DNA from: Oceanirhabdus seepicola
GTDB taxonomy: Bacteria; Bacillota; Clostridia; Clostridiales; Clostridiaceae
Assembly: GCF_023684385.1 (NCBI RefSeq)
Contig: NZ_JAGSOJ010000003.1
Coordinates: 372,001-436,000 of the forward strand
DNA: 64,000 bases
Direction: 5' to 3'
Part shown: one piece after another, positions 1 through 8,562 of the stretch
How positions within the stretch are numbered: position 1 is the first letter of the stretch
How the letters are laid out: every line of letters starts with the position of its first letter
The notes under the pieces: generated by a model
Seen by the model: only the letters and a program-made list of their open reading frames with translations
Database searches by the model: none
Told to the model about the DNA's origin: nothing
Translations under genes and position numbers: made by a program

Positions 1-2
1 TT

Positions 3-455
3 TTAAATGGTGGTATAAGAAAAGGTGTTGTTAGTAAGAAGAAACTAATAGAAATATGTCCATCACCATTGAACCCAACTACATTTGATATTAAGGGAAA
101 GTATCTTCGACAGGCATTAGAGGAATCAGTTTATGGGGATAAGTGTCTCAAAGATGGTAGAGGACCAGGTTATAGAGGAAGATTTCTAGGTAGATTGCAT
201 GTATCAAATATGGAGATAAAGTATAAAGAAAGAACGATATCAGAGATATCAGTTGGTGGATTACCATTAGAAGATGAAAAAATATACAAAGTAGGAACGT
301 CAGATTATCTTCATAGGGGTAGTGGATATGAATCTTTAAAAAATAACTCAAATGTGGAATACAATGAAGATTATTTAAGAGATACATTGGAAAAATATTT
401 AGATAATAAAGAATTGGTAAGAAAAGCTCTTTCTCATAGATGGATAGAGGAATAA
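3..455 (+). CDS. 5'-nucleotidase/metallophosphatase, C-terminal part (partial)
   Basis: The frame is open from the window edge, so only the C-terminal substrate-binding domain (5_nucleotid_C) is seen. It begins with the NGGIRKG segment (the family NGGGIR motif), runs through LRQALEESV, and has the VGGLPLEDEKIYKVGTSDYL region that closes the nucleoside-binding pocket. The family hydrolyses nucleotides or related phosphoesters, usually outside the cytoplasm, with an N-terminal metallophosphatase domain that would lie upstream of the window. An internal ATG at 69 exists but is not the real start because the domain clearly continues upstream. It is followed by a strong hairpin terminator. Confidence 0.85.
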   Translation, partial: LNGGIRKGVVSKKKLIEICPSPLNPTTFDIKGKYLRQALEESVYGDKCLKDGRGPGYRGRFLGRLHVSNMEIKYKERTISEISVGGLPLEDEKIYKVGTSDYLHRGSGYESLKNNSNVEYNEDYLRDTLEKYLDNKELVRKALSHRWIEE

Positions 456-473
456 TGAGCAGTATTTTATGAT

Positions 474-507
474 AAAAAGAGCACCATTTATATAAGGTGC
501 TCTTTTT
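474..507. terminator. Bidirectional intrinsic terminator
   Basis: The arms AAAAAGAGCACC and GGTGCTCTTTTT are perfectly complementary (12 bp) around a 10-nt loop, with A and T runs at both ends. It sits between convergent genes, the nucleotidase on the plus strand and the DUF2569 gene on the minus strand, so it probably serves both. Confidence 0.85.
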
Positions 508-525
508 GCATATACATGAAGTTTA

Positions 526-1041
526 TTAGTTGATGAATGTGTTCTTAACACGTTTTGATTTTATGAAGTAAGGAATCCAAATACATGAAACAAGTAGAAC
601 TTTTATAAGTGTCATAACACTTGAAGTAATATCTGCTGAAGTAACTGAAGCTAGATTTAGTACAAAAATAAAATCGATTATTGCAATGACAAGATTATAT
701 GAATACATAGAAATCATTAACTTTGGAAATAATTTTTTCTTGGTAAAGTAATTAATAATTAAAATACATACTAATAAAAGTAATATGGTATTTGCAATTG
801 TTTCAAAAATTATTAAGGGGGCTAATAATGCTTGGTATGTATCTAAAGCTTTGTTTGTAATTTCTGTCCATATTGGTTTGGAAAATAAAGAATATAACTT
901 AATTAATTGATTTCCAGCTGTTAAAATAGTGAAAATAAGTCCAAACCCTATAAGAATTAACCAACCACCTAAACCCTTTAAATCTTTATCCTCATCAATG
1001 TTATTTTCATCTTCTAAATAGTGTTTTTGATTCTCATCCAT
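526..1041 (-). CDS. DUF2569 family membrane protein
   Basis: A 171-residue protein with an acidic N-terminal tail (about 20 residues), then the family hallmark LKGLGGWLILIGFGL and four hydrophobic segments (roughly residues 27-45, 78-100, 108-128, 142-160). DUF2569 proteins are four-helix inner-membrane proteins of unknown function. The length and the GGWL motif fit the family well. The start ATG is preceded by AAGGAGGATTTTC. It is monocistronic. No functional partner can be deduced from the neighbours. Confidence 0.8.
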   Translation of the reverse strand: MDENQKHYLEDENNIDEDKDLKGLGGWLILIGFGLIFTILTAGNQLIKLYSLFSKPIWTEITNKALDTYQALLAPLIIFETIANTILLLLVCILIINYFTKKKLFPKLMISMYSYNLVIAIIDFIFVLNLASVTSADITSSVMTLIKVLLVSCIWIPYFIKSKRVKNTFIN

Positions 1042-1375
1042 TGAAAATCCTCCTTAAATATCATATTTATTTGTAATCAAGAAACATTATAACAGATATT
1101 GGACGAGTTGTTAATAAGAAGGTTGCTATTTTGTTGCTCAAGTTTGATTATCAATTGTTCTTGAGGTTTACTTGCAATTAAACAAATGTTATTATTTTCA
1201 TACTAGATATTAGAACTGTGCACTATTTTGTACAGTTATTTATTTTTTGTGTGTATCAATTTTAAGATTTATTATTAAGGGATTTGTGATAATAGGGGTG
1301 ATTTTTTCAGAGTCCTTTTTATCTTTACATAGGAGAGTAATAGATAAGTTATATAGATAAAGGAGTTGTGAGGAA
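1042..1375. promoter_or_regulatory. Divergent intergenic region with palindromic operator candidate
   Basis: This 334-bp gap separates the DUF2569 gene from the ABC exporter operon. It contains the palindromic 17-mer described separately at 1140-1156 and AT-rich promoter-like sequence, and ends in the AAAGGAG ribosome site of the exporter. I see no additional gene. Confidence 0.5.
1140..1156. promoter_or_regulatory. Palindromic 17-mer AAGTTTGATTATCAATT, copy 1
   Basis: The core TTGATTATCAA is a perfect palindrome. The identical 17-mer recurs at 4924-4940, again in the leader of the next transcription unit, and similarity continues for about 20 bp downstream of both copies. It could be an operator shared by the exporter and esterase units. 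The regulator is unknown. Confidence 0.4.
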
Positions 1376-3121
1376 ATGGAGTTTATAAAAAAATTATTTT
1401 CTAGCTTGTTTTTTAAATATTCAAAGAAGCAGAAACTTAAGATGAGTATTCTTGGAATAGCAATGATAATTACAGTTGGACTACAGATAGTTAGTCCGCA
1501 GATTACTAGGTTTTTTCTAGATGCGGCTAAAAATGGTGAAGAATTTAAGCATATTATGTATGCAGCAATAATGTTTATAGGGGTAGCAGTTGTCCAACAA
1601 ATATTCTCATTAATAACAAGATATTTGGGAGAAATAGTTGCTTGGAAAGCTACTAATGAAATTCGTATAGATCTTGTGAAACATTGTCTAGGGTTAGATA
1701 TGACATTCCATAAAGAATATCAATCAGGTGAACTCATTGAGAGAATAGATGGGGATGTTTCAGGACTTTTTGGACTATTTTCAGGAGTAGTTTTAAACGT
1801 TATAAATAACTTTTTGCTTTTAGTTGGGATTTTAGTAGTTCTACTATTTGAGGATTGGAGAATTAGTTTAGGACTATGTATATTTTCACTATTTGCAATG
1901 TATACTCTCTGGTTTGTGAAAAGAAAAACAGAAGTTCATTGGGAAAAAGCAAGTGAGATGAATGCTAAATTCTATGGATTTATTGGTGAACAGATTTCAA
2001 GTACTGAGGATATTGCTACATGTAATGGAAGAAATCATGTTATGAAAAAGTTTTATAAGATTATTAGAAAGATGTTCCCTGTAATAAGAAGAGCAGAGTT
2101 AACCTGGGCAAGTATTTGGTCAACTACAACAATAATATTTGCAGTAGGAAACATAATAGCTTTAGGATTATCAACTTATCTTTGGAGTAAGGGGGCTATA
2201 TCTATTGGGACTGTATATTTGATATTTAATTATACAGAACATTTAAGAAGGCCTATAGAACAGATGAAGGTCGATTTACAGGAACTTCAAGTTTCAGGAG
2301 CAAGTGTATCAAGAATAAATGAATTATTCAATATAGAAAGTAAACTAGTTAAGGGAGCAAAAGAACTGTGTAACGACAAAAGTGGAACAGTGGAAGTTAA
2401 AAATGTATACTTTGAATATGAAGAAGGCGCTACAGTATTGAACGATATTTCAATTGAAGTGAAATCTGGTAATATTCTTGGGATTTTAGGGCATACAGGA
2501 AGTGGTAAGACAACACTGGCACGCTTGCTGGTAAGACTGTACGATGTTACACATGGACAAGTCCTTATAAATGGTCAGAATATAAAGTCAATAACATTTG
2601 AAGACTTACGAAAGAATATTGCTTATGTTACTCAAGAGGTCCAATTATTCAATGCAACTGTTAGAGATAATATAACAATGTTTAATGAAGAAATTGATGA
2701 TAAAACAATTTTACACATTATAGATGAGCTTGGATTGTCTAAGTGGCTAGATAAGTTACCTAACGGGTTAGATACAAACTTGGGGTCAAATAGTACAAAC
2801 TTATCAGCTGGGGAATCTCAATTATTAGCTTTTGTAAGAGTTTTCTTAAAGAATCCATCAGTTATTATTCTTGATGAGGCAACATCAAGAGTTGATCTTT
2901 TAACAGAACAGATGATTGAACGGGCACTAGATAAACTTCTTAAAGAAAGAACATGTATAATTATAGCTCATAAATTAAAAACATTAGATAGAGCCCATGA
3001 AATATTAGTTCTGGATAATGGACGTATGATTGAACATGGAAGTAGGAAGGATTTAGTTAAAGATAAAGAATCAACTTATAGTAAATTACTGAACCATGGG
3101 ATTGAGGAGGTACTTGTCTAA
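1376..3121 (+). CDS. ABC exporter half-transporter, subunit 1 (catalytic-site NBD)
   Basis: A 581-residue type IV exporter subunit: six transmembrane helices (about residues 20-310) then a nucleotide-binding domain. Walker A is GHTGSGKTTL, Walker B is VIILDEATS with the catalytic Glu, and the switch His is present (IIIAHKLKT). The signature is LSAGES rather than LSGGQ. The stop codon shares its last base with the start of the next gene, so the two are translationally coupled and should form a heterodimer. With the partner's altered Walker B and His, this gives one competent ATP site (this Walker A/B with the partner LSGGQ) and one degenerate site. The substrate is unknown; peptides or drugs are typical. 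Confidence 0.92.
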   Translation: MEFIKKLFSSLFFKYSKKQKLKMSILGIAMIITVGLQIVSPQITRFFLDAAKNGEEFKHIMYAAIMFIGVAVVQQIFSLITRYLGEIVAWKATNEIRIDLVKHCLGLDMTFHKEYQSGELIERIDGDVSGLFGLFSGVVLNVINNFLLLVGILVVLLFEDWRISLGLCIFSLFAMYTLWFVKRKTEVHWEKASEMNAKFYGFIGEQISSTEDIATCNGRNHVMKKFYKIIRKMFPVIRRAELTWASIWSTTTIIFAVGNIIALGLSTYLWSKGAISIGTVYLIFNYTEHLRRPIEQMKVDLQELQVSGASVSRINELFNIESKLVKGAKELCNDKSGTVEVKNVYFEYEEGATVLNDISIEVKSGNILGILGHTGSGKTTLARLLVRLYDVTHGQVLINGQNIKSITFEDLRKNIAYVTQEVQLFNATVRDNITMFNEEIDDKTILHIIDELGLSKWLDKLPNGLDTNLGSNSTNLSAGESQLLAFVRVFLKNPSVIILDEATSRVDLLTEQMIERALDKLLKERTCIIIAHKLKTLDRAHEILVLDNGRMIEHGSRKDLVKDKESTYSKLLNHGIEEVLV

Positions 3122-4899
3122 TGAAAGATAAAAAAGTAGAGACAAATGGTAGAAAGTTAACTTTAGACCTGATTAAATATAAACCAGGACTATTTATAAT
3201 AACAACAATTCTATGGATTATTAAAGACATTTTGCCGCTAGTGAATGGTATGGTTATTAAAGAAGTATTTGATGTTATAGAGGGAACTTCTTCATTTAAT
3301 GTTGGAATATCTGGTCTATTGATGATGATTGCTACAATCGCTTTAATTGAAATAATAATATTTCAAGTTGCCTTTAGAACAAACATATCATTCGAATATT
3401 CAACTATTTCATTAATAAGAAGAAACATATTCAATTCAATATTAAAAAAGCCTGGAGGTAAAGCGCTTAATTGCTTATCGGGACATGCTATAAACTCAAT
3501 ACGTGATGATGCTAATCAGGTTAAATCTCTATTAGGATGGATATCATGGCTTGTAGGTCAGATAATTAGAGCAATAGCAGCAATTATTATTTTATCCACT
3601 ATAGATATTAAAGTCACATTTTTAGTTTTCCTACCTCTAGTTGCAATTGTATTATTTGCACAGAAATTTGAAAAGAAAGTTGAAAAGAACAGAGAAAAAT
3701 CTAGAGAAGCATCTGCGAATGTAACAAGTGCTATAGGAGAAATATTTGAATCAGCTCTATCAATAAAAGTTTCTGCTGCTGAAGATGATGTGATAAATAG
3801 ATTAGAAAAATTAAATAACAAGAGGAGTAGGCTTTCAGTAAAGGATTCTATACTTACAACTTTAATTGATTCAATATACAATAATGCAGTGACAATAGGT
3901 ACCGGCTTAATACTATTACTAGTTGGTAGATTAATAATGAATGGTAGTTTCTCAATAGGAGACTTCGCAATATTCGTATATTACCTGAGTTATGTAACAG
4001 ATACAATTGAATCATTAGGAAACTTTATTGTATTTGCTAGGCAAACAGAAGTATCCTTTAAAAGAATGTCAGAGCTAGCTTGTTGTCAAGAAGGAAACGA
4101 ATTAACAAAACACAAAGAAATATATTTGAATGAAAAAAATGCTTATAAACATGAAGAAGTTAATGATAGAGAGAATTTAAAAGTTTCAGATTTAAGAACT
4201 CTTGAAATCAAAAGATTGAATCACTGTTATGAAAATTCAAGTAACGGAATAAAAGATATTGATTTCACTATTAAAAAGGGAGAAGTTACAGTGATTTGTG
4301 GTAGAACAGGAGCGGGTAAGAGTACATTAATAAAAAATATTATTGGGCTTATTCCTTCAGATTCAGGTGAATTATATTGGAACGGAGAAAAAATTGAGAA
4401 ACCAAGTGAGTTCTTTATTCCACCTATATGTTCATACACACCACAGATTCCTAATCTCTTTAGTGAAACTGTAAGAGAAAATATATTGTTTGGAATTGAA
4501 GATAATGAGGAAACTATGAACCAAGCTATATATTCATCCGTACTTGAGAGTGATATCACTAAACTAGATGAGGGTTTAGATACAGTTATTGGCTCAAAAG
4601 GAGTTAAACTATCAGGAGGGCAGAAGCAGAGAGTTGCAGCTGCAAGGATGTTTGCTAGAAGAGGAGAATTGTTAGTTTTAGATGATATATCAAGTGCTCT
4701 TGATGTTAATACAGAGAAATTATTATGGGAAAGACTTTTCGCAGAGAAAAAACAAACATGCCTTATCGTTTCAAATAAGAAAATAGCTATAGAACATGCT
4801 GATAATATCATATTGATGAAAGATGGAGCTATTGAAGATCAAGGAAAGTTAGAGGAGTTGTTAAGTAGGAATAAGGAATTATGGCAGATAATAGCTTAA
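3121..4899 (+). CDS. ABC exporter half-transporter, subunit 2 (degenerate-site NBD)
   Basis: A 592-residue subunit with an N-terminal six-helix domain (to about residue 310), a charged linker of about 40 residues, and a nucleotide-binding domain. Walker A GRTGAGKST and signature LSGGQKQR are canonical, but Walker B is LLVLDDISS (Asp in place of the catalytic Glu) and the switch-His position reads LIVSNKK (Asn). This is the pattern of the degenerate half in heterodimeric exporters such as TM287/288. The start overlaps the stop of subunit 1 by one base. Specificity cannot be inferred from sequence alone. Confidence 0.92.
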   Translation: MKDKKVETNGRKLTLDLIKYKPGLFIITTILWIIKDILPLVNGMVIKEVFDVIEGTSSFNVGISGLLMMIATIALIEIIIFQVAFRTNISFEYSTISLIRRNIFNSILKKPGGKALNCLSGHAINSIRDDANQVKSLLGWISWLVGQIIRAIAAIIILSTIDIKVTFLVFLPLVAIVLFAQKFEKKVEKNREKSREASANVTSAIGEIFESALSIKVSAAEDDVINRLEKLNNKRSRLSVKDSILTTLIDSIYNNAVTIGTGLILLLVGRLIMNGSFSIGDFAIFVYYLSYVTDTIESLGNFIVFARQTEVSFKRMSELACCQEGNELTKHKEIYLNEKNAYKHEEVNDRENLKVSDLRTLEIKRLNHCYENSSNGIKDIDFTIKKGEVTVICGRTGAGKSTLIKNIIGLIPSDSGELYWNGEKIEKPSEFFIPPICSYTPQIPNLFSETVRENILFGIEDNEETMNQAIYSSVLESDITKLDEGLDTVIGSKGVKLSGGQKQRVAAARMFARRGELLVLDDISSALDVNTEKLLWERLFAEKKQTCLIVSNKKIAIEHADNIILMKDGAIEDQGKLEELLSRNKELWQIIA

Positions 4900-4923
4900 A
4901 TAGAATTTGCAATCATGTCACAA

Positions 4924-4940
4924 AAGTTTGATTATCAATT
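4924..4940. promoter_or_regulatory. Palindromic 17-mer AAGTTTGATTATCAATT, copy 2
   Basis: This is identical to the 17-mer at 1140-1156. It lies 25 bp after the exporter stop codon and about 75 bp before the esterase start, so it could control the esterase-acetyltransferase unit with the same regulator as the exporter. Confidence 0.4.
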
Positions 4941-5012
4941 TATCTTGGTATTACTGGAAACTGTGGCGTTGATTTTTTTAGCAATGGGGTTAAAAATAAG
5001 GGGGACAATACT

Positions 5013-6230
5013 ATGGGAAATAAGTACGAAGTTAAAAGTAAGATAATAGAGAATTTAAAAAGTCAAATAAATCAAGGTAACTTAAAAGAATTAGAGAAGT
5101 TTTGGGATAAAGTAGAAAATGAAGGTGCACCATTAATTGAAGAAATAAGTGAGAATTCAAGTGAGATGCTTGTTACTTTTTTATATAAGGAAAATAAAGA
5201 GACTAAAAATGTTGTTGTATTAGGTAGTATCCCAGGATACAGATACAAGGAAAACACCATGGAGAAAATATTAAATACTGATTTATGGTATAAGAGCTAT
5301 GTTATAAGAAACGATGTGAAATTTAAGTATAACTTTTCAATAAATGATTCTTTAGAAGAAGAGGATGAAAATAGATTTAACAATACAATTTCAGATCCAT
5401 TGAATCCTAAAAAGTTTATTTGGGTAAAGGATGAGGATATAGAAGATGATGAAGAGAGCTATGATTCAGTATTTGAAATGCCAATGGTAAAAGAAGAAAA
5501 ATGGGTGAAAGAAAGATGTAATAATAAAAAAGGAAAAATGGAGCTTGTTAGATTTAATAGCAATACTTTAGGTGGTTCAAGGCGTCTGTGGATTTATTTA
5601 CCGAATGGTTATGAAAAAGAAACTACTTCATGCAATCTTGTAGTTTTAACTGATGGTTTTTGGTATGCTAATCTATTATCTGCTCAAAATGTTTTTGATA
5701 ATCTAATCAATGATAAAAAAGTTGAACCCTTTGTGGTTGTGATGATTGATACTTCCAGCGATAAGAGGGGAGATGAGTTAAGCTGCTCAGATAAAATGAG
5801 TGATTTTATCTGCTGTGAGCTAATGAAATGGATAAGAGAAAACTACAATGTAAATGAAGATGCTGCTAAAACAACTATAGGAGGATTAAGTCTTGGAGGA
5901 CTTATGGCAGCTTATATAGGGCTTAAAAATTCGGGAGTTTTTGGTAATGCCTTGTGCCAGTCAGGGTCATTTTGGTGGAAAGAGGAATGGTTAATTAAAG
6001 AATATGAAAAAGAAGAAAAGTGTCCAGTGAGATTCTTTTTAAATGTAGGGTTGTTAGAGGACAGACCATACGACGATGAGCCAGTAATGATGGACTGTAT
6101 AAATAAAATGAGAGATGTACTTATTGATAAAGGTTATGAAGTGGATTATCAACAGTTTCAATCTGGACATGACTTCTTATTTTGGGGAGAAACTTTAGCT
6201 GATGGATTAATCTCATTGATAGGTAAGTAA
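5013..6230 (+). CDS. Enterochelin-esterase-like alpha/beta hydrolase
   Basis: A 405-residue protein. Residues about 1-165 resemble the N-terminal beta-sandwich of Fes-type esterases, followed by an esterase-D fold. The nucleophile elbow is GGLSLGG (about residue 290), VVLTDGFWY is the usual preceding strand, and SGHDFLFW near the C-terminus supplies the catalytic His. The family hydrolyses ferric-siderophore or other esters in the cytoplasm. The ribosome site AAGGGGGACA precedes the ATG. It lies 32 bp before an acetyltransferase gene, and no siderophore synthesis genes are nearby, so the substrate could be an antibiotic or another ester. Confidence 0.82.
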   Translation: MGNKYEVKSKIIENLKSQINQGNLKELEKFWDKVENEGAPLIEEISENSSEMLVTFLYKENKETKNVVVLGSIPGYRYKENTMEKILNTDLWYKSYVIRNDVKFKYNFSINDSLEEEDENRFNNTISDPLNPKKFIWVKDEDIEDDEESYDSVFEMPMVKEEKWVKERCNNKKGKMELVRFNSNTLGGSRRLWIYLPNGYEKETTSCNLVVLTDGFWYANLLSAQNVFDNLINDKKVEPFVVVMIDTSSDKRGDELSCSDKMSDFICCELMKWIRENYNVNEDAAKTTIGGLSLGGLMAAYIGLKNSGVFGNALCQSGSFWWKEEWLIKEYEKEEKCPVRFFLNVGLLEDRPYDDEPVMMDCINKMRDVLIDKGYEVDYQQFQSGHDFLFWGETLADGLISLIGK

Positions 6231-6262
6231 GAAGTAAGAAATGAACCAAGGGGGATAAAAAC

Positions 6263-7192
6263 ATGAAAAAATGGTCAGATGAATTAAAAACATATAACTT
6301 AGGGGAAGGCTTTACATTAGAGAAAACAGAAGATAATAAGGAGTTTTCAATATGGTACAATATATATAAGAATTCAAATCCTTTTCATAGATTGAATTGG
6401 AGTGAGAATTTGAGTGTAATAGGAGAGCATGATAACTGCTTCTGGATAAATCAGAATAATTTTAGGATTGGTGGAGTTACTATGCAACCCAATGAAATAA
6501 TGGGGTTATTTTTAATACCACCATACTCAGATATATCAAATGTACTAGGAAAGCTAGTGAAGTTACTTTTACTTTGGTCTGATAGAAGTAAAAAAATATC
6601 TACTTATACAATTTTATCAGATCAAGTTGACCATTATCATAGATTAGGCTTTAATGTAGCAGAAAGTAGCAGATGTATGATTAGACCTACTCAAGAATTT
6701 AATGTAACTTGGGATGATAAATTCATCTTACAATTACCCAAAAAAGATGATATAAAGAAAATAGTAGAGTTATTATACGAAGCTAAAATATTTGGAAAAA
6801 AAGATCAAGTTAAAGAAATAGACCCGGATATGGAAGAATGTAAGTTTGTTGAAGATTACTATTCTAAAAATTATGATACTGCTTTTGTAAATAATGCATC
6901 AACAATTATCTATGATAAAGAAACAAAAGAGATGATTGGAGTATGTTTAATATCTCTATGGTCAGGATTACCCAATGTATTTGAAATTGCAGTGAAGCCA
7001 AGTTATAGAGGACAAGGTCTTGCAAAAAAAATGTTGCAAAGAGCTTTGTCTAAGTTAAAGGGTGAACACGATCTGTTAAGGCTGTTTGTTACACTTGGAA
7101 ATCCAGCTGAAAATATATATTACAAACTAGGATTTTTACCAGGAGAATCATATTGGGATATGTATCTACCAGCACAAATTGAAAATAAGTAA
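6263..7192 (+). CDS. GNAT family N-acetyltransferase (two GNAT-like halves)
   Basis: A 309-residue protein. The C-terminal half carries a clear acetyl-CoA site, VFEIAVKPSYRGQGLAKKM (the R/Q-x-x-G-x-G/A loop), and a C-terminal NPAENIYYKLGF segment typical of GNAT enzymes. The N-terminal half looks like a degenerate GNAT lobe. The start follows CCAAGGGGGATAAAAAC. It is probably co-transcribed with the upstream esterase (32-bp gap) and ends at a terminator. The acceptor substrate is not deducible. Confidence 0.82.
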   Translation: MKKWSDELKTYNLGEGFTLEKTEDNKEFSIWYNIYKNSNPFHRLNWSENLSVIGEHDNCFWINQNNFRIGGVTMQPNEIMGLFLIPPYSDISNVLGKLVKLLLLWSDRSKKISTYTILSDQVDHYHRLGFNVAESSRCMIRPTQEFNVTWDDKFILQLPKKDDIKKIVELLYEAKIFGKKDQVKEIDPDMEECKFVEDYYSKNYDTAFVNNASTIIYDKETKEMIGVCLISLWSGLPNVFEIAVKPSYRGQGLAKKMLQRALSKLKGEHDLLRLFVTLGNPAENIYYKLGFLPGESYWDMYLPAQIENK

Positions 7193-7198
7193 TTGTAT

Positions 7199-7232
7199 TA
7201 AAGGCTTGAAGTCATTTTTGATTTCAAGCTTT
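7199..7232 (+). terminator. Intrinsic terminator after the acetyltransferase
   Basis: AAAGGCTTGAAGTCA pairs with TGATTTCAAGCTTTT (with wobble pairs), followed by a T/A-rich tract. It closes the esterase-acetyltransferase unit. Confidence 0.7.
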
Positions 7233-7371
7233 TAATATTATATAAGTAAATGAGCTAATATGTTCATTTTTATACATTTATGGTATACTTTTATATAAAT
7301 TTAAAATGAAAGAATTAAAAGTGAAGTAGAAGTAATGGTTATTTATATAATCAGTATAAGGAGATATGGTT

Positions 7372-7956
7372 ATGGGAAATGAAGTAAGTGCAATAGGTAT
7401 TATTGGAGGTAGTGAAGGAACAATTAAAATTAAAATAGATGAGAAAAAGGTTAGCGAAGTGGAAAATATATTTGCTAAATATGCTCCTATCTTAAAGCCG
7501 AATAGAAAACCAGTGAGTAAAATTTTAGAATATATTAAGTCGAAGTACCCTGCTGTGGAGGATACATCTATAAGATATAAAAGAATGGTTGAAATGAATG
7601 TTTTAGCTGATTTTTATAAAGGTAAGTCAGCTAATGAAATACCATTAAAAGTTACTGTTTTACATATAAGAAACGAAGGGACTGCGACTGTACTATATGA
7701 TTTACAGAAGTTGGAGTATGTAGAGCGTGTTTCTAAAATGAAACAACTAAGAAAGGATTATAAAAACCATTCATTTAAAAATATTCCTATTCGAATATGT
7801 GCAGAGCAAATTAATGACTATATGGTTATAGAGGGGAGTGACGCTCTGGGAGATGAGATAATAATTTTGCGTGGATTAGATGAAATAGAGTTGAAAAACA
7901 AGTATCTAGTTGCAAACTATGTTAAAACCTTAAAAAAATATAAGATGATAGAATAA
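7372..7956 (+). CDS. Conserved hypothetical protein
   Basis: I do not recognise this 194-residue protein. It is soluble and mixed alpha/beta, with no signal or membrane segment. It begins NEVSAIGIIGGSEGTIKIKI, a possible beta-hairpin. The start at 7372 is preferred over the ATG at 7366 because the ribosome site AAGGAG (7358-7363) is 8 nt from 7372 and only 2 nt from 7366. It lies 15 bp before an HD-like gene and heads a five-gene run that includes a MATE pump. Confidence 0.65.
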   Translation: MGNEVSAIGIIGGSEGTIKIKIDEKKVSEVENIFAKYAPILKPNRKPVSKILEYIKSKYPAVEDTSIRYKRMVEMNVLADFYKGKSANEIPLKVTVLHIRNEGTATVLYDLQKLEYVERVSKMKQLRKDYKNHSFKNIPIRICAEQINDYMVIEGSDALGDEIIILRGLDEIELKNKYLVANYVKTLKKYKMIE

Positions 7957-7971
7957 AAGAGGGAAAACTAT

Positions 7972-8514
7972 ATGGATAAAATAATATTAAAAAATTTTGC
8001 TGAAGGGTTATTAAAAGATAAGAAAAGAGATATTTTACATGGAATAGATCATTCAGATAGAATGTTAAAAGCGGTGGATATGATTTCTGCTAATTATACT
8101 TATGATAATGATATTCTTATGGCAGGAGCATACTTCCATGGAGGAATACATTATGGAGAGGAGCCAATAAGACGTTGGTTGACATCAAGAGGGTATAATG
8201 ATAAAAGTATAGATAAGATAATTAAAGTTACATGGGAATCTCAAAACAAAAGTATACCGGAAACTATTGAGGGCAAATTATTACATGATTCCCACACTAT
8301 TGAGGGTGGAAAGGCATTTTTTATCCTTAAACCTTTGTTAGTTGGAACAGTTATAGGACAAACTCTTGAAGAGACAATAGAATTTATAGAGAATAATATA
8401 TTCACTAATGAAGAGTGTTATTTACCAGAGAGTAAAGCGTTAATCAGGGAGAACCATGAATATGCTAGAGAATTTATAGGTTACTTAAAGAGTGAAATTG
8501 AAATAAATAGATAA
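7972..8514 (+). CDS. HD-superfamily-like protein with degenerate metal site
   Basis: A 180-residue helical protein with HD-domain layout: HGIDHSDRM near residue 23, AGAYFHGGIHYG near 50 where the usual HD doublet is HG, and LLHDSHTIEGG near 104. HD enzymes are metal phosphohydrolases acting on nucleotides. Loss of the central Asp suggests altered or lost activity, or a different metal set using the nearby His. The next HD protein downstream (9946) has an intact HD doublet. The ribosome site AGAGGGAAAAC precedes the ATG. Confidence 0.65.
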   Translation: MDKIILKNFAEGLLKDKKRDILHGIDHSDRMLKAVDMISANYTYDNDILMAGAYFHGGIHYGEEPIRRWLTSRGYNDKSIDKIIKVTWESQNKSIPETIEGKLLHDSHTIEGGKAFFILKPLLVGTVIGQTLEETIEFIENNIFTNEECYLPESKALIRENHEYAREFIGYLKSEIEINR

Positions 8515-8562
8515 CTTTCTTAGAATCAATAATTAAATAATCAGAAGTATCGGAGGGAATTA

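Noticed and set aside
3558..4811. Minus-strand open frames within ABC subunit 2
   Set aside because: They are shadows of the exporter coding sequence; no family signature or ribosome site.
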